Below, piece by piece: positions 18,822-27,020 of a stretch of DNA of 64,000 nucleotides. Source of the DNA: Clostridia bacterium (GTDB taxonomy: Bacteria > Bacillota > Clostridia > Christensenellales > CAG-138); assembly GCA_017541305.1 (NCBI GenBank), contig JAFXZJ010000054.1, positions 1-64,000 on the forward strand, given 5' to 3'. Position 1 is the first letter of the stretch; every line of letters begins with the position of its first letter. The position numbers and the translations under genes are program-made. The notes below the pieces were generated by a model. The model saw nothing but the letters and a program-made list of their open reading frames with translations. It had not been told where the DNA came from and ran no database searches.

Positions 18822-20891
18822 TCAGCGGAGCTTTGCCTTGCTCATGAACACCTCTGCGGTCTCTTCCGCGCCGGCCTTGCCGAGGGAGATCCTGGAATAG
18901 CTCATGAGGTTGCCGCACTGATCCTTCTTGAGGGGGAAGCAGTTGGTTGCCGAGCTTATGCTTTCCTGCACGCCGGCGTTGAGGAGCTTGACCAGCATCA
19001 GCTTGGAAGCCCTTGCGCGGTTATTATCCGCGCTGTTCGCAACGCACCACATGCCCGAAACGCTGCAGCAGTATTCGTGACCGGGAACGCAAAGCATCTT
19101 GATGGTGGCCGTCCTGAGCTTAAGATCGGTGGAAAGGCCGATATAGACGGGATCTTCGCCCGGCGTATAGGCGTCCGCCTCGCCGGCGCTTATCCTGTGG
19201 GCGTCGATGAGCGCCTTTTCAGCTTCGCTGCAATCCTCATAGATGATATTCGCGGCCTGATCGGATATCTTCCAATCCTTTTCGATGGATGAAACGTATG
19301 CGTTGACGTCGGCGATATTCTCGCAGGCGCGTATGGCGTCCTCGCTCACTTCGCCGGTGATATTGGCAAAGAGTATGGGCAGGCGGAAGGAAGTGGGCAG
19401 GCACTTGCGGCCGGGATCGGAGGTGTATTCGGCAAGGAAATAATAGCCATCAAGATCGCCGCTGATATCCGCAACGGCCTCGGAAACGGGCATTGCGGCA
19501 GAGGTGAGCAGCGGATCGCCGTCAATAAAGCTGTCCGCGGTGTCTATCGAAGCGCCGCCGATCGCCTTGGCGTCATAGACGGTGAGCGCATAGACGTCGG
19601 GCATATTGCCCGATGCCGCGGCCTGATGGAGCTTTGACGCGTATTCTTCCGCGGGGATCTCGCTGATCTCAACGGTGATCTGCGAATATTCGGTCGTGAC
19701 GGCCTTCTTTGCCTCCTCGATAAGGGGCATGTAAAGATTGCTTCCGTCTTCGGCCGCCGCGAAGGGGATCCACACGTTCAGCGTGACGGGCTTTATAACG
19801 TCCCTGTTCCTTGTGACGAAGAAGAGCGCGGCGCAGCCCGCGATGGCGGCAAGCGCGGCGGCAAGCACGAGGAGTATGTTTCTGGTCTTGCGGCGCCTGA
19901 CGACCTCCTCGGGGACCTGAACGGATTCTCCGCTCATCAGTGCCTTCACGAATTCGTCGGTGGATTTGAACCTGACGGTGTAATCCAGCGCCATTGCGCG
20001 GAGTATCGCCCTGTCGACGCTTTCGGGTATGGACGGATCGATGGAGGAGGGCAGCGCCATATCGTCCTCCAGCATACGGTCGGTGGATTCGGGGGGCATC
20101 TTGCCCGTTATCATGCGATAGAATGTGGCGCCGAGCGCATAGACGTCCGTGAACGGGCCCTGGCGGCTCTTGGTCCTGTACTGCTCGGGCGGCGCAAAGC
20201 CGGGCTTGAGCATTACGGAAAGGGTCTCCTCCTTCTCGCCAAGCGAGAGGCGGGCCGCGCCGAAGTCGATCAGCTTGATCACGTTCTGCGAGGTGATCAT
20301 GATATTATCGGGGCTGACGTCACGGTGGATTATGCCCTGCGCGTGCATATGCGAAAGCGCGTCGGAAACGGGCTTGATTATCTGACGGGCAACGTCAAGA
20401 GGCAGCGAGCCGCCGCATTTTTTGAGGTATTCCTTGAGCGTTATGCCGTCAAGGTATTCCATTGCGATATAGGCGGTGTGATTTTCCTCGAAGAAGTCTA
20501 TGACGTTTACAATATTGGGATCGCTGCTGAACTTGGCCATGTTCCTTGCTTCGGCAAGGAAGCGCTGCAGGCCGCCGTAATACTGATCCTTTTTGGAGCC
20601 CGAGAATACCACGACCTCGGCCTCGCCGGGAATGCGGCTGGCCAGGCCTGCGGGATAGTATTCCTTGACGGCTATCTTCTGCTTTAGGGTGTCGTCCCAG
20701 GCAACGTAAGTTATGCCGAAGCCGCCCGCGCCGAGGGATTTGCCGATCACGTAACGGTTTGCAAGCACCGTCCCCATGGGAAGATGGCAGGGATCGCTCT
20801 GCTCGTTGGTCCTCTGCCAGCCGCAGTGGGCGCAGACGTCAAAGCCGTTCATGGGCTGCATGCACGACATGCAGATATCGGGTTTGTTCAT
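18822..20891 (-). CDS. Transmembrane Ser/Thr kinase fused to a solute-binding-protein-like ectodomain
   Basis: A 689-residue kinase with an N-terminal Cys ribbon (CMSC...CAHC) and an active-looking kinase domain: VKEYYP Lys76, HRD Asp191, DFG Asp209. A TM helix follows at about 339-359. In place of PASTA domains the outside part (about 368-689) looks like a family-1 ABC extracellular solute-binding protein: VTLNVWIPF start, then PAEEYASKLHQAAASGNMPDV, the pattern seen in sugar-binding proteins. It may sense a small ligand directly. No ABC permease genes are nearby. The binding-protein assignment rests on pattern only. Confidence 0.78.
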   Translation of the reverse strand: MNKPDICMSCMQPMNGFDVCAHCGWQRTNEQSDPCHLPMGTVLANRYVIGKSLGAGGFGITYVAWDDTLKQKIAVKEYYPAGLASRIPGEAEVVVFSGSKKDQYYGGLQRFLAEARNMAKFSSDPNIVNVIDFFEENHTAYIAMEYLDGITLKEYLKKCGGSLPLDVARQIIKPVSDALSHMHAQGIIHRDVSPDNIMITSQNVIKLIDFGAARLSLGEKEETLSVMLKPGFAPPEQYRTKSRQGPFTDVYALGATFYRMITGKMPPESTDRMLEDDMALPSSIDPSIPESVDRAILRAMALDYTVRFKSTDEFVKALMSGESVQVPEEVVRRRKTRNILLVLAAALAAIAGCAALFFVTRNRDVIKPVTLNVWIPFAAAEDGSNLYMPLIEEAKKAVTTEYSQITVEISEIPAEEYASKLHQAAASGNMPDVYALTVYDAKAIGGASIDTADSFIDGDPLLTSAAMPVSEAVADISGDLDGYYFLAEYTSDPGRKCLPTSFRLPILFANITGEVSEDAIRACENIADVNAYVSSIEKDWKISDQAANIIYEDCSEAEKALIDAHRISAGEADAYTPGEDPVYIGLSTDLKLRTATIKMLCVPGHEYCCSVSGMWCVANSADNNRARASKLMLVKLLNAGVQESISSATNCFPLKKDQCGNLMSYSRISLGKAGAEETAEVFMSKAKLR

Positions 20892-20988
20892 CGCTGACCT
20901 CCGTATTGAAAATGTGGATGATATTCATGAACGTGGGCCGGGATGCGCCCACAGTATCGTTCGATCGAAATTGCCGCAGCGCCGTCCG

Positions 20989-21015
20989 AAGGGATGCCGC
21001 CCTTTGGCATCCCTT
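20989..21015 (-). repeat. Hairpin in the 141-base gap before the kinase/solute-binding fusion gene
   Basis: Perfect 10-base arms AAGGGATGCC and GGCATCCCTT around a 7-base loop. No T-run follows on the minus strand, so it is a weak terminator at best and may be an attenuator or processing site. Confidence 0.4.
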
Positions 21016-21032
21016 TTAAAGCGGCGTTGATT

Positions 21033-21392
21033 TTACATGAGCTTGAACACGTTCCTGGGGGAACCGATATAGATCACCGTGCCGCGCGGCTGCATCTGCT
21101 CCACGTTGGAGGGCATGCGGTTTTCCATGCTGTTTATATAAGTCCCGTTCTTGGACATATCCCTGACGGAATACATGTCGAGATTCTTGATATACGTGAC
21201 CGTGCAGTGCTGATGGCTGACGGCGGTCTGGAACTGGTCGAAAACGATGTGGCAGGCTGCCTCATCGCGCCCGAAGACTATGCGCGAGCCCTCGGGAAAA
21301 TCAAATTTTGAATTCCTGTACGGGCCTTCGAGCCCGACGATATAGGGCTTTTCAAGAAAGCTGTGGATAGCGTTGGGGTTCTGTCTTGCCAT
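21033..21392 (-). CDS. Small FHA-domain protein
   Basis: A 119-residue protein that is almost only an FHA domain, the fold that binds phosphothreonine peptides. The conserved positions are present: IVFGRD, then SHQHCTV (usual SxxH) and MSKNGTYIN (usual NGT). Its sequence from VFGRD onward closely follows the FHA part of the next gene upstream, so the two are paralogues, this one without membrane helices. It is likely a soluble adaptor for phosphorylated partners of the island. Confidence 0.85.
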   Translation of the reverse strand: MARQNPNAIHSFLEKPYIVGLEGPYRNSKFDFPEGSRIVFGRDEAACHIVFDQFQTAVSHQHCTVTYIKNLDMYSVRDMSKNGTYINSMENRMPSNVEQMQPRGTVIYIGSPRNVFKLM

Positions 21393-21447
21393 AATACAAA
21401 TCCTCTGTCAGAAAATGTTCTTTGGTAATGCCGCTTGCGTCCCCGCC

Positions 21448-21473
21448 GGGGGCGTCTTTTTGGGGACGCCCCC
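21448..21473 (-). repeat. GC-rich hairpin between FHA genes
   Basis: Arms GGGGGCGTC and GACGCCCCC around an 8-base loop in the 113-base gap. No T-run on the minus strand, so probably not an efficient terminator. Confidence 0.4.
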
Positions 21474-21505
21474 GCACGGGTATTATCGCAGAAGGTTCGG
21501 TCGGA

Positions 21506-22255
21506 TCAGGAGAGCCTGAAGGCGTTCTTGCTGGAGCCGAGATAGATCACGGTGCCGCGGGGCTCCATCTGCTCCACGTTGGAGGGCATCTTGTTGTTCA
21601 TGCTGTTGACGTAGGTGCCGTTCTTGGACATATCCCTGACGGCATACATGCCGGTGGTGGCGATGTAAGTCACGGTGCAGTGCTGACGGCTGATAGCGGT
21701 CTCGAACTGATCGAATATGACGTGGCAGGTGGAAGCGTCACGGCCGAATACGATGCGGGCGCCGTCGGAGACGTCGAACTTTGCGCCCTGATAAGCGCCG
21801 CTGATACCTTCGATGTACACCTTGGGCTGAGGATTCCCTACGGGTCCCTCGCCCACAGCCTTTTCATGGAGCAGCAGCAGCCAAAGGCCGATCGCGAATA
21901 TGGCCGCGCCGAGGAACATGCAGACGAACGCGCCCCAGCCCCAAGCGGCGGTGACGCCTACGGGGATGCAGAAATAGGTGGTGAGTACGAAATAACCGGC
22001 AAGCAGCGCGAGCGAGCCGACGACGTTCTTGTTGATCTTGAACACCACGGAGAACACGATGGCGGCGATGAGCAGCAGCATGGCGATGACGCCGAGGATG
22101 CAGATCACGACGGGGGTGCCGGGGGTGTTGAAGAGCAGCTCATAGAAGTTAAGGGAATATCCCATACCCGCGCCAACGCAGGGTGCGAAAACGAATGCGA
22201 TGAGAGCAATTGCGCAGATCGCGCAGAGGATTATCCTCAGTACCTTTTGGTTCAT
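21506..22255 (-). CDS. Membrane protein with C-terminal FHA domain
   Basis: A 249-residue protein with about four hydrophobic helices in the first 135 residues and a cytosolic FHA domain at the C-terminus (IVFGRDASTCHVIFD, SRQHCTV, MSKNGTYVN). It would hold a phosphothreonine-binding module at the inner face of the membrane, next to the TM kinases. It is paralogous to the protein encoded at 22970-23971. Confidence 0.85.
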   Translation of the reverse strand: MNQKVLRIILCAICAIALIAFVFAPCVGAGMGYSLNFYELLFNTPGTPVVICILGVIAMLLLIAAIVFSVVFKINKNVVGSLALLAGYFVLTTYFCIPVGVTAAWGWGAFVCMFLGAAIFAIGLWLLLLHEKAVGEGPVGNPQPKVYIEGISGAYQGAKFDVSDGARIVFGRDASTCHVIFDQFETAISRQHCTVTYIATTGMYAVRDMSKNGTYVNSMNNKMPSNVEQMEPRGTVIYLGSSKNAFRLS

Positions 22256-22282
22256 GGTTTTTCTCCTTTGATTATTTTTTGA

Positions 22283-22927
22283 TTATTTCTTGATTTCCCA
22301 CTTGAATTTATCATCACAGCAGGGAATAAGCATAAGTTCGACTTCGCCCAGCTGCAGTCTGTCACCCTGCTTGAGCCGAACGGGATCGAGCACCACGCTG
22401 CCATTCAGATAGAACAGCTCGGACGCGGAACCGGGCTGAGCGATGAAAATGCTCTGGCGGGGCTCATAGGCGACTATCGCGTGATTTTCGCGGGATACGG
22501 AATTCTCGCCCTCGAGCGCGACGCTCATCGTGCCGGAGCGGCCTATGAAGTTCCTTCCGGTGACCAGGCGGTAATCCTTGCCCATATGCCTGCCCTTGGT
22601 GCAGACGAGCCAGCCCACGACGGGCTGAGGGGGATCATCGCAATAGTCATCCACATTTACAAAACCGGATAGATTAAGATGTTCCTGCACGGGAATGGTC
22701 GTTCCGGAAACAGTGTCGTTGTTCTTATTGACATCCGCGGCATTTCCCTTGCCGGCCATTTCGTTGATCAGGTCCTTGCCGGAAATGGTCTTGCCTTCAT
22801 CCGAGACTCCGCCGCCGTTGAACGAGACGGTCTCGTTGTCGCTGCCGGCTCCCGGTGCGCAATGGGGGCAGGCGGGGTACTTTTCGGCATCGTAGAAATG
22901 CCCTTTGGGACATCTTGTAAGGTTCAT
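22283..22927 (-). CDS. Zinc-ribbon FHA adaptor protein
   Basis: A 214-residue soluble protein. The N-terminus is a CPKGHFYDAEKYPACPHC ribbon, the middle is a flexible linker with Thr-rich stretches (NETVSFNG, NDTVSGTTIP) that could be phosphorylated, and the C-terminal half is an FHA domain (GRNFIGRSGTMSVAL, VSRENHAIV). It is a close paralogue of the proteins at 23987-24628 and 28833-29435. A Thr-containing tail plus an FHA domain is the layout of GarA/FhaA-type kinase substrates. Confidence 0.82.
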   Translation of the reverse strand: MNLTRCPKGHFYDAEKYPACPHCAPGAGSDNETVSFNGGGVSDEGKTISGKDLINEMAGKGNAADVNKNNDTVSGTTIPVQEHLNLSGFVNVDDYCDDPPQPVVGWLVCTKGRHMGKDYRLVTGRNFIGRSGTMSVALEGENSVSRENHAIVAYEPRQSIFIAQPGSASELFYLNGSVVLDPVRLKQGDRLQLGEVELMLIPCCDDKFKWEIKK

Positions 22928-22969
22928 GGTGCCTCCTTTGTTCTGTGGGTGAAAAGATCGATCGAGCCG

Positions 22970-23971
22970 TCAGTCGAGCCGGAACGCTTCCTTTTCGGAG
23001 CCGATCAGCAGCACGGTGCCGCGGCTTAGAAGCTGCGCTTCGAACGCGGGGAGCTTTTTGGAAAGCCCGTCCACGAAGGTGCCGTTCCTGGACATATCCA
23101 TCGCCTCGAACATATTGTATTGAGGAACGTAACGGATGCTCAAGTGGCGGCGGCTGATCAGCGTGTCGTATTTGTCGAAAACGACCTGGCAAACGCTTGC
23201 GTCGCGGCCGAAATTGACGGTGCTGCCATCGGAAACGTCTAACCGCGCGCCCTTGTAGGCGCCCTCGAGACCCGTTATGTAAACGGGTGAAAAACGCCTT
23301 GCGGGCTCCTGCGCGGGCTTGGGCGCGGTCACGCTGCCGTGATCGGCTGCCGCGCCTGCCCGGGCATAACCCGGGACGGGGCCGCTTTCCCTGTAAGTCG
23401 ACGCCGCATGACGCACGGGATCCTTGTGGGTGGGCTCGACGGGCGCCGTACGTTTCACGGCCGCGCCGCGCACCTTTCTGCGGTCCTTTATCGCCAGCAG
23501 CAGTATCGAGGCGACCGTGACAAGCATGCACAGCCCGGTGAGCGCTATCGCTCCCCAGCCGATCGAGGCAAGCCTTGCCGCGGGTAAAAGCGCGTTGATC
23601 CTGCCCGAATAAACGATGAGGAATATGACGCACGCGGCCCCCGCGATGCTTGCGGTAAGGCCCGAAAAGCCCGCGAAACGCTTGTCGATGGACGTGATGA
23701 GCGCCAGATACGATGTGAGCAGCGCAAGCATGGACGCTACGAACCCGAGAATGACCGTGACGGTAACGCCGTCAAGTATCATCCTGTCTCCCTCGGCCAC
23801 TCCGGAAATGACGCCGGAAGCCCCGCCGGTCAAGCCCGCCTTGTTGAGCGAGATGAGCTCGCAAAGGCTTAGGTCAACGCGGCCGATATCGGCAAGCGGC
23901 GTAAACACAGCGACCAGGAAGGCAACTATGCACAGTACTCCGAGTATGATCCTGAGGGCTTTCGTATTCAT
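22970..23971 (-). CDS. Membrane protein with C-terminal FHA domain
   Basis: A 333-residue protein: about four TM helices in residues 1-165, a basic Pro-rich linker, then an FHA domain (STVNFGRDASVCQVVFD, SRRHLSIRYVPQ, MSRNGTFVDG). It differs from the 249-residue paralogue by the longer linker. It starts 15 bases after the stop of the neighbouring adaptor gene, so the two are likely co-translated. Confidence 0.83.
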   Translation of the reverse strand: MNTKALRIILGVLCIVAFLVAVFTPLADIGRVDLSLCELISLNKAGLTGGASGVISGVAEGDRMILDGVTVTVILGFVASMLALLTSYLALITSIDKRFAGFSGLTASIAGAACVIFLIVYSGRINALLPAARLASIGWGAIALTGLCMLVTVASILLLAIKDRRKVRGAAVKRTAPVEPTHKDPVRHAASTYRESGPVPGYARAGAAADHGSVTAPKPAQEPARRFSPVYITGLEGAYKGARLDVSDGSTVNFGRDASVCQVVFDKYDTLISRRHLSIRYVPQYNMFEAMDMSRNGTFVDGLSKKLPAFEAQLLSRGTVLLIGSEKEAFRLD

Positions 23972-23986
23972 CGGCAGGCTCCTTGA

Positions 23987-24628
23987 TTATTCGGCCTTCT
24001 TTTCCCACTTGAAGTTTTCGTCACAGCAGGGGATGAGCATGAGCTCAACGTCGCCGAGCTGCAGCCTGTCGTTGCGCTTGATCTGAACAGCGCTCAGCAC
24101 AACGTTGCCGTTAAGATAGAAGAGCTCGGAGGCGGAGCCGGGCTGAGCGATGAAAATGCTCTGATGGGGCTCGTAAGCGACGATCGCATGGCCTTCGCGG
24201 GAGACGGAAGTTTCACCCTCGAGCGCAACGTCCATATTGGGGGAACGGCCGATAAAGTTCCTGCCGGCCTTGAGGCGGTATTCCTGACCCCTGCGCTTGC
24301 CCTCGGTGCAAACCAGCCAGCCAACTACGGGCTCGACGGCCGCTTCGCCGGCGGCGCCGGGAACCACTCCGAAGAAGCCGATGGTCTTGGCGTCATCGGT
24401 GGGAACGGGCTTGGGGGCCACGGGAATGGGAGGAGAAGGCGGAGTGGGAATGCCGTCGGCGGGCATGGTCACGGTCTCCATATCCCCTCTCTGAGCGCCG
24501 CCGCCCATCTCGTTGAAGGGCACGGTCACGTTGCCGCCGCCCGCGGGTGCGCCGCCCGCACAGTGGGGACAGCTTGGGAACTTTTCGCCATCGTAGAAAT
24601 GGCCGTTGGGGCATCTTTTAAGATCCAT
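23987..24628 (-). CDS. Zinc-ribbon FHA adaptor protein
   Basis: A 213-residue paralogue of the 22283-22927 adaptor. CPNGHFYDGEKFPSCPHC ribbon, linker with two Thr-rich sites (GNVTVPFNE and METVTMPADG), then FHA domain (GRNFIGRSPNMDVAL, VSREGHAIV). The linker threonines are candidate kinase targets whose phosphates the protein's own or a partner's FHA domain could read. Confidence 0.82.
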   Translation of the reverse strand: MDLKRCPNGHFYDGEKFPSCPHCAGGAPAGGGNVTVPFNEMGGGAQRGDMETVTMPADGIPTPPSPPIPVAPKPVPTDDAKTIGFFGVVPGAAGEAAVEPVVGWLVCTEGKRRGQEYRLKAGRNFIGRSPNMDVALEGETSVSREGHAIVAYEPHQSIFIAQPGSASELFYLNGNVVLSAVQIKRNDRLQLGDVELMLIPCCDENFKWEKKAE

Positions 24629-24671
24629 AGTAAACCTCCTGAAAATGATTGGTTTTATCGTTTCGGCGGGC

Positions 24672-25577
24672 TTAGTAGCCGTAGCCGATAACTACAACGG
24701 TGGTGTTGTCGAGCGAGCGGACGCCGCGTCTTGCTTCGACCGCTTCGACGAGCTTGCGGGGAAGCGCTCTTAAATTGTTCTGATTATCCTTGACTATCGA
24801 TTCGATCTCGAGATCGGTGAGCACCTTATAAAGGCCGTCCGAGCAGAGTATGCACAGCCTGCCCTCGCTGAAGGGCACGCTGCCCTCGTCGATGAGCTTT
24901 ATGCCGCCCATGCCCACGTAGCTTATGAGCGCTTCGGCCTGGGGATGATTTTCCGCGTCGTAAAGGGTGATGGCGCCCTGCTCGACCTGAGTCATGAGCT
25001 CGAGCATATAGTTGTGATCCCTTGTGACCTTGGTGATCACGCCGTTTTCAAACATATAGATGCGGCTGTCGCCCACGGAGATCCAGTGAAGGCGGCCCCC
25101 CGAGATAACGGCCGCGACGGCGGTGGTGCCCGCCCTCATCCTCTGCCCGTTCTCGTCGGTCAGCGCATAGATGCTCCTGTCGGCCCTTATCACCGCGTCC
25201 TTCATGACCGCGCAGGGATCGTCGATCACGGAGCCGCGGTTTATGACGCTCTTATACAGCGTCTCGGCGCAGAGCGCGCTTGCCCTTTCGCCGCCCTGCA
25301 TGCCGCCCATACCGTCGCACACGGCGGCAAAAAGGCCGTTATGCTTGATAAAATAGGGGTCGTCCTTGGGCGACATGGTGCTTGAATCCTGCTGATACTT
25401 CCTCGTTCCGATGGTCGTATCGCCGTAGATGCAGATCTCCTTATCGAGCTTCCTTCTGCGCGCTGCGGCCTTGTCCTTATTGAGCAGACCCAGCAGGGAT
25501 ACCATCAAAAGGCCTATGCCTGCAACGAGTATGAGCGTGCCTAACACGAAAAGCAGAATGCTTATTGTATTGTCCAT
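24672..25577 (-). CDS. Membrane-tethered PP2C-type protein phosphatase
   Basis: A 301-residue PPM/PP2C Ser/Thr phosphatase. Residues 4-35 form an N-terminal TM segment. The catalytic domain shows the metal-binding motifs AVCDGMGG, RAGTTAVAAV, SVGDSRIYMF and ILCSDGL in order. The usual RxxNQD is RKYQQDS. It is the phosphatase expected to reverse the TM kinases, and its membrane anchor places it beside them. A palindrome lies 15 bases upstream of the start. Confidence 0.88.
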   Translation of the reverse strand: MDNTISILLFVLGTLILVAGIGLLMVSLLGLLNKDKAAARRRKLDKEICIYGDTTIGTRKYQQDSSTMSPKDDPYFIKHNGLFAAVCDGMGGMQGGERASALCAETLYKSVINRGSVIDDPCAVMKDAVIRADRSIYALTDENGQRMRAGTTAVAAVISGGRLHWISVGDSRIYMFENGVITKVTRDHNYMLELMTQVEQGAITLYDAENHPQAEALISYVGMGGIKLIDEGSVPFSEGRLCILCSDGLYKVLTDLEIESIVKDNQNNLRALPRKLVEAVEARRGVRSLDNTTVVVIGYGY

Positions 25578-25591
25578 TCACTTGATCCTGC

Positions 25592-25610
25592 GACTTTGCG
25601 GGGCAAAGTC
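25592..25610 (-). promoter_or_regulatory. Perfect palindrome upstream of the membrane PP2C gene
   Basis: GACTTTGC-GGG-GCAAAGTC, arms of eight bases, ends 15 bases before the PP2C start. No T-run. The remaining bases of this 119-base gap show no promoter I trust. It could be an operator or a small RNA hairpin. Confidence 0.4.
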
Positions 25611-25696
25611 AACCTTTCAGATGATATTTTGCGCTGTTGCCTGCGCGGATCCCCCGCGCGCCGCCCGCGGCATATCGGGATCGCGGCTCAAAGCCT

Positions 25697-27004
25697 TCAG
25701 CGCCTGATCCCGAGGAACACGTCCGATGAGGACAGCTGCAGCGTGATATCGGTCGCGAATTCGATCGGGACGCCCTTTTTAAGGTATTGCCCGCCCTCGA
25801 TCAGGAACGTGCCGTAGGTGGAAAGATCCGTGACGGTGACCGTGCCGCGTGACGCGTTATACCTTATGCGGCAGTGGGAGCGGCTGACGCGCATATCGCT
25901 CTTGACCAGGATATTGCAGGTTTGACTGCTCCTGCCGACGACGTAATCCACCCCGTCCGTGAGCTCAAAGGTCGCCGCCACGCGATTGCCGTAATACACG
26001 CTGAGCATGCCGCTGTCGGGCTTGTTCTTGGGAAGCGGCGGCACCGTGGTATCGTTGGTAAGATCGCATATGAAGCCGATCATGTCCTGAGTCCTCTGCT
26101 TATACCGAAGCTGAAGCGCCTTGTCGATCGCGTCGGACACGTTCTGCGGCACCTCGGGGCAGAGCTCCTTTACGGTGGGGATCTGCCTGCCGGAGAGGCG
26201 GTCGTTCGCATCGGGCACATTAACGCCCGTCACGATGCGGTAGAAGGTGCAGGCAAGAGCGTAAACGTCGGTATACGGGCCCTGGGGATTGACCTTGGAA
26301 TACTGCTCGGGCGGTGCGAAGCCCGGCTTTAATATTACCGAGAGCCCGCCGGAGCGGTTGTTGACGTAATCCCTTGAGGCGCCGAAGTCGATCAGCTTGA
26401 CCTGCCCGTTATTGCAGACCATTATGTTGTCGGGGCTGATATCGCGATGCAGCACGTTGAGATTATGCACCTGCGCAAGGCTCATCGCAACGTCGATCAC
26501 CATGCTGCGCGCGGTCTCGTAATCGATCCTGTCGCCGTGATTCTTGACGTATTTCTTGAGCGTGATGCCGTCGACGTATTCCATGACGATATAGGCGGTG
26601 TTTTTTTCATAGAAGAAGTCGGCGACCCTTACCACGCAGGGACAGTTGCGGAGCGAGGCCAAAAGGTTCGCCTCGTTATAGAATTTCTGCTTGCCTGCCT
26701 CGTAAGCATCCTGATAGCGCTGGGGCTCGACGTGCTCGGCGGTGTTCCTTATGCAGATGCTGCTGGGGAAATATTCCTTGAGCGCAACGCGGCTGCCCGT
26801 GCTGGTGTCATAGGCAAGATAAGTTATGCCGAAGCCGCCGGCGCCGAGCGTCCTGCCAAGCATATAGCGGTTATTGAGCACGGTGAAGGGCGGAAGCGCA
26901 TACTGAACGTGATCGCTGGCGGAAAGATCGAATCCGCAGCAGGGGCAGCGGGTGCTGCCCGGCGCCAGCCTTCCGAAACAGTTTGGACAAAAAACTTCTT
27001 TCAT
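25697..27004 (-). CDS. Soluble Ser/Thr kinase with C-terminal FHA domain
   Basis: A 435-residue kinase without a TM helix. N-terminal zinc ribbon (CPNC...CPCC), kinase domain about 45-310 with Lys76 (VALKEYFPSS), HRD Asp188 and DFG Asp206, then an FHA domain (about 345-430: VVGRSSQTCNILVK, VSRSHCRI, LSTYGTFL). It can both write and read phosphothreonine in the cytosol, and could relay the signal from the TM kinases. The FHA position usually holding Asn before Gly-Thr is Tyr (STYGTF), so binding may be altered. Confidence 0.88.
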   Translation of the reverse strand: MKEVFCPNCFGRLAPGSTRCPCCGFDLSASDHVQYALPPFTVLNNRYMLGRTLGAGGFGITYLAYDTSTGSRVALKEYFPSSICIRNTAEHVEPQRYQDAYEAGKQKFYNEANLLASLRNCPCVVRVADFFYEKNTAYIVMEYVDGITLKKYVKNHGDRIDYETARSMVIDVAMSLAQVHNLNVLHRDISPDNIMVCNNGQVKLIDFGASRDYVNNRSGGLSVILKPGFAPPEQYSKVNPQGPYTDVYALACTFYRIVTGVNVPDANDRLSGRQIPTVKELCPEVPQNVSDAIDKALQLRYKQRTQDMIGFICDLTNDTTVPPLPKNKPDSGMLSVYYGNRVAATFELTDGVDYVVGRSSQTCNILVKSDMRVSRSHCRIRYNASRGTVTVTDLSTYGTFLIEGGQYLKKGVPIEFATDITLQLSSSDVFLGIRR

Positions 27005-27020
27005 GATGGCTCCCCGTGCC

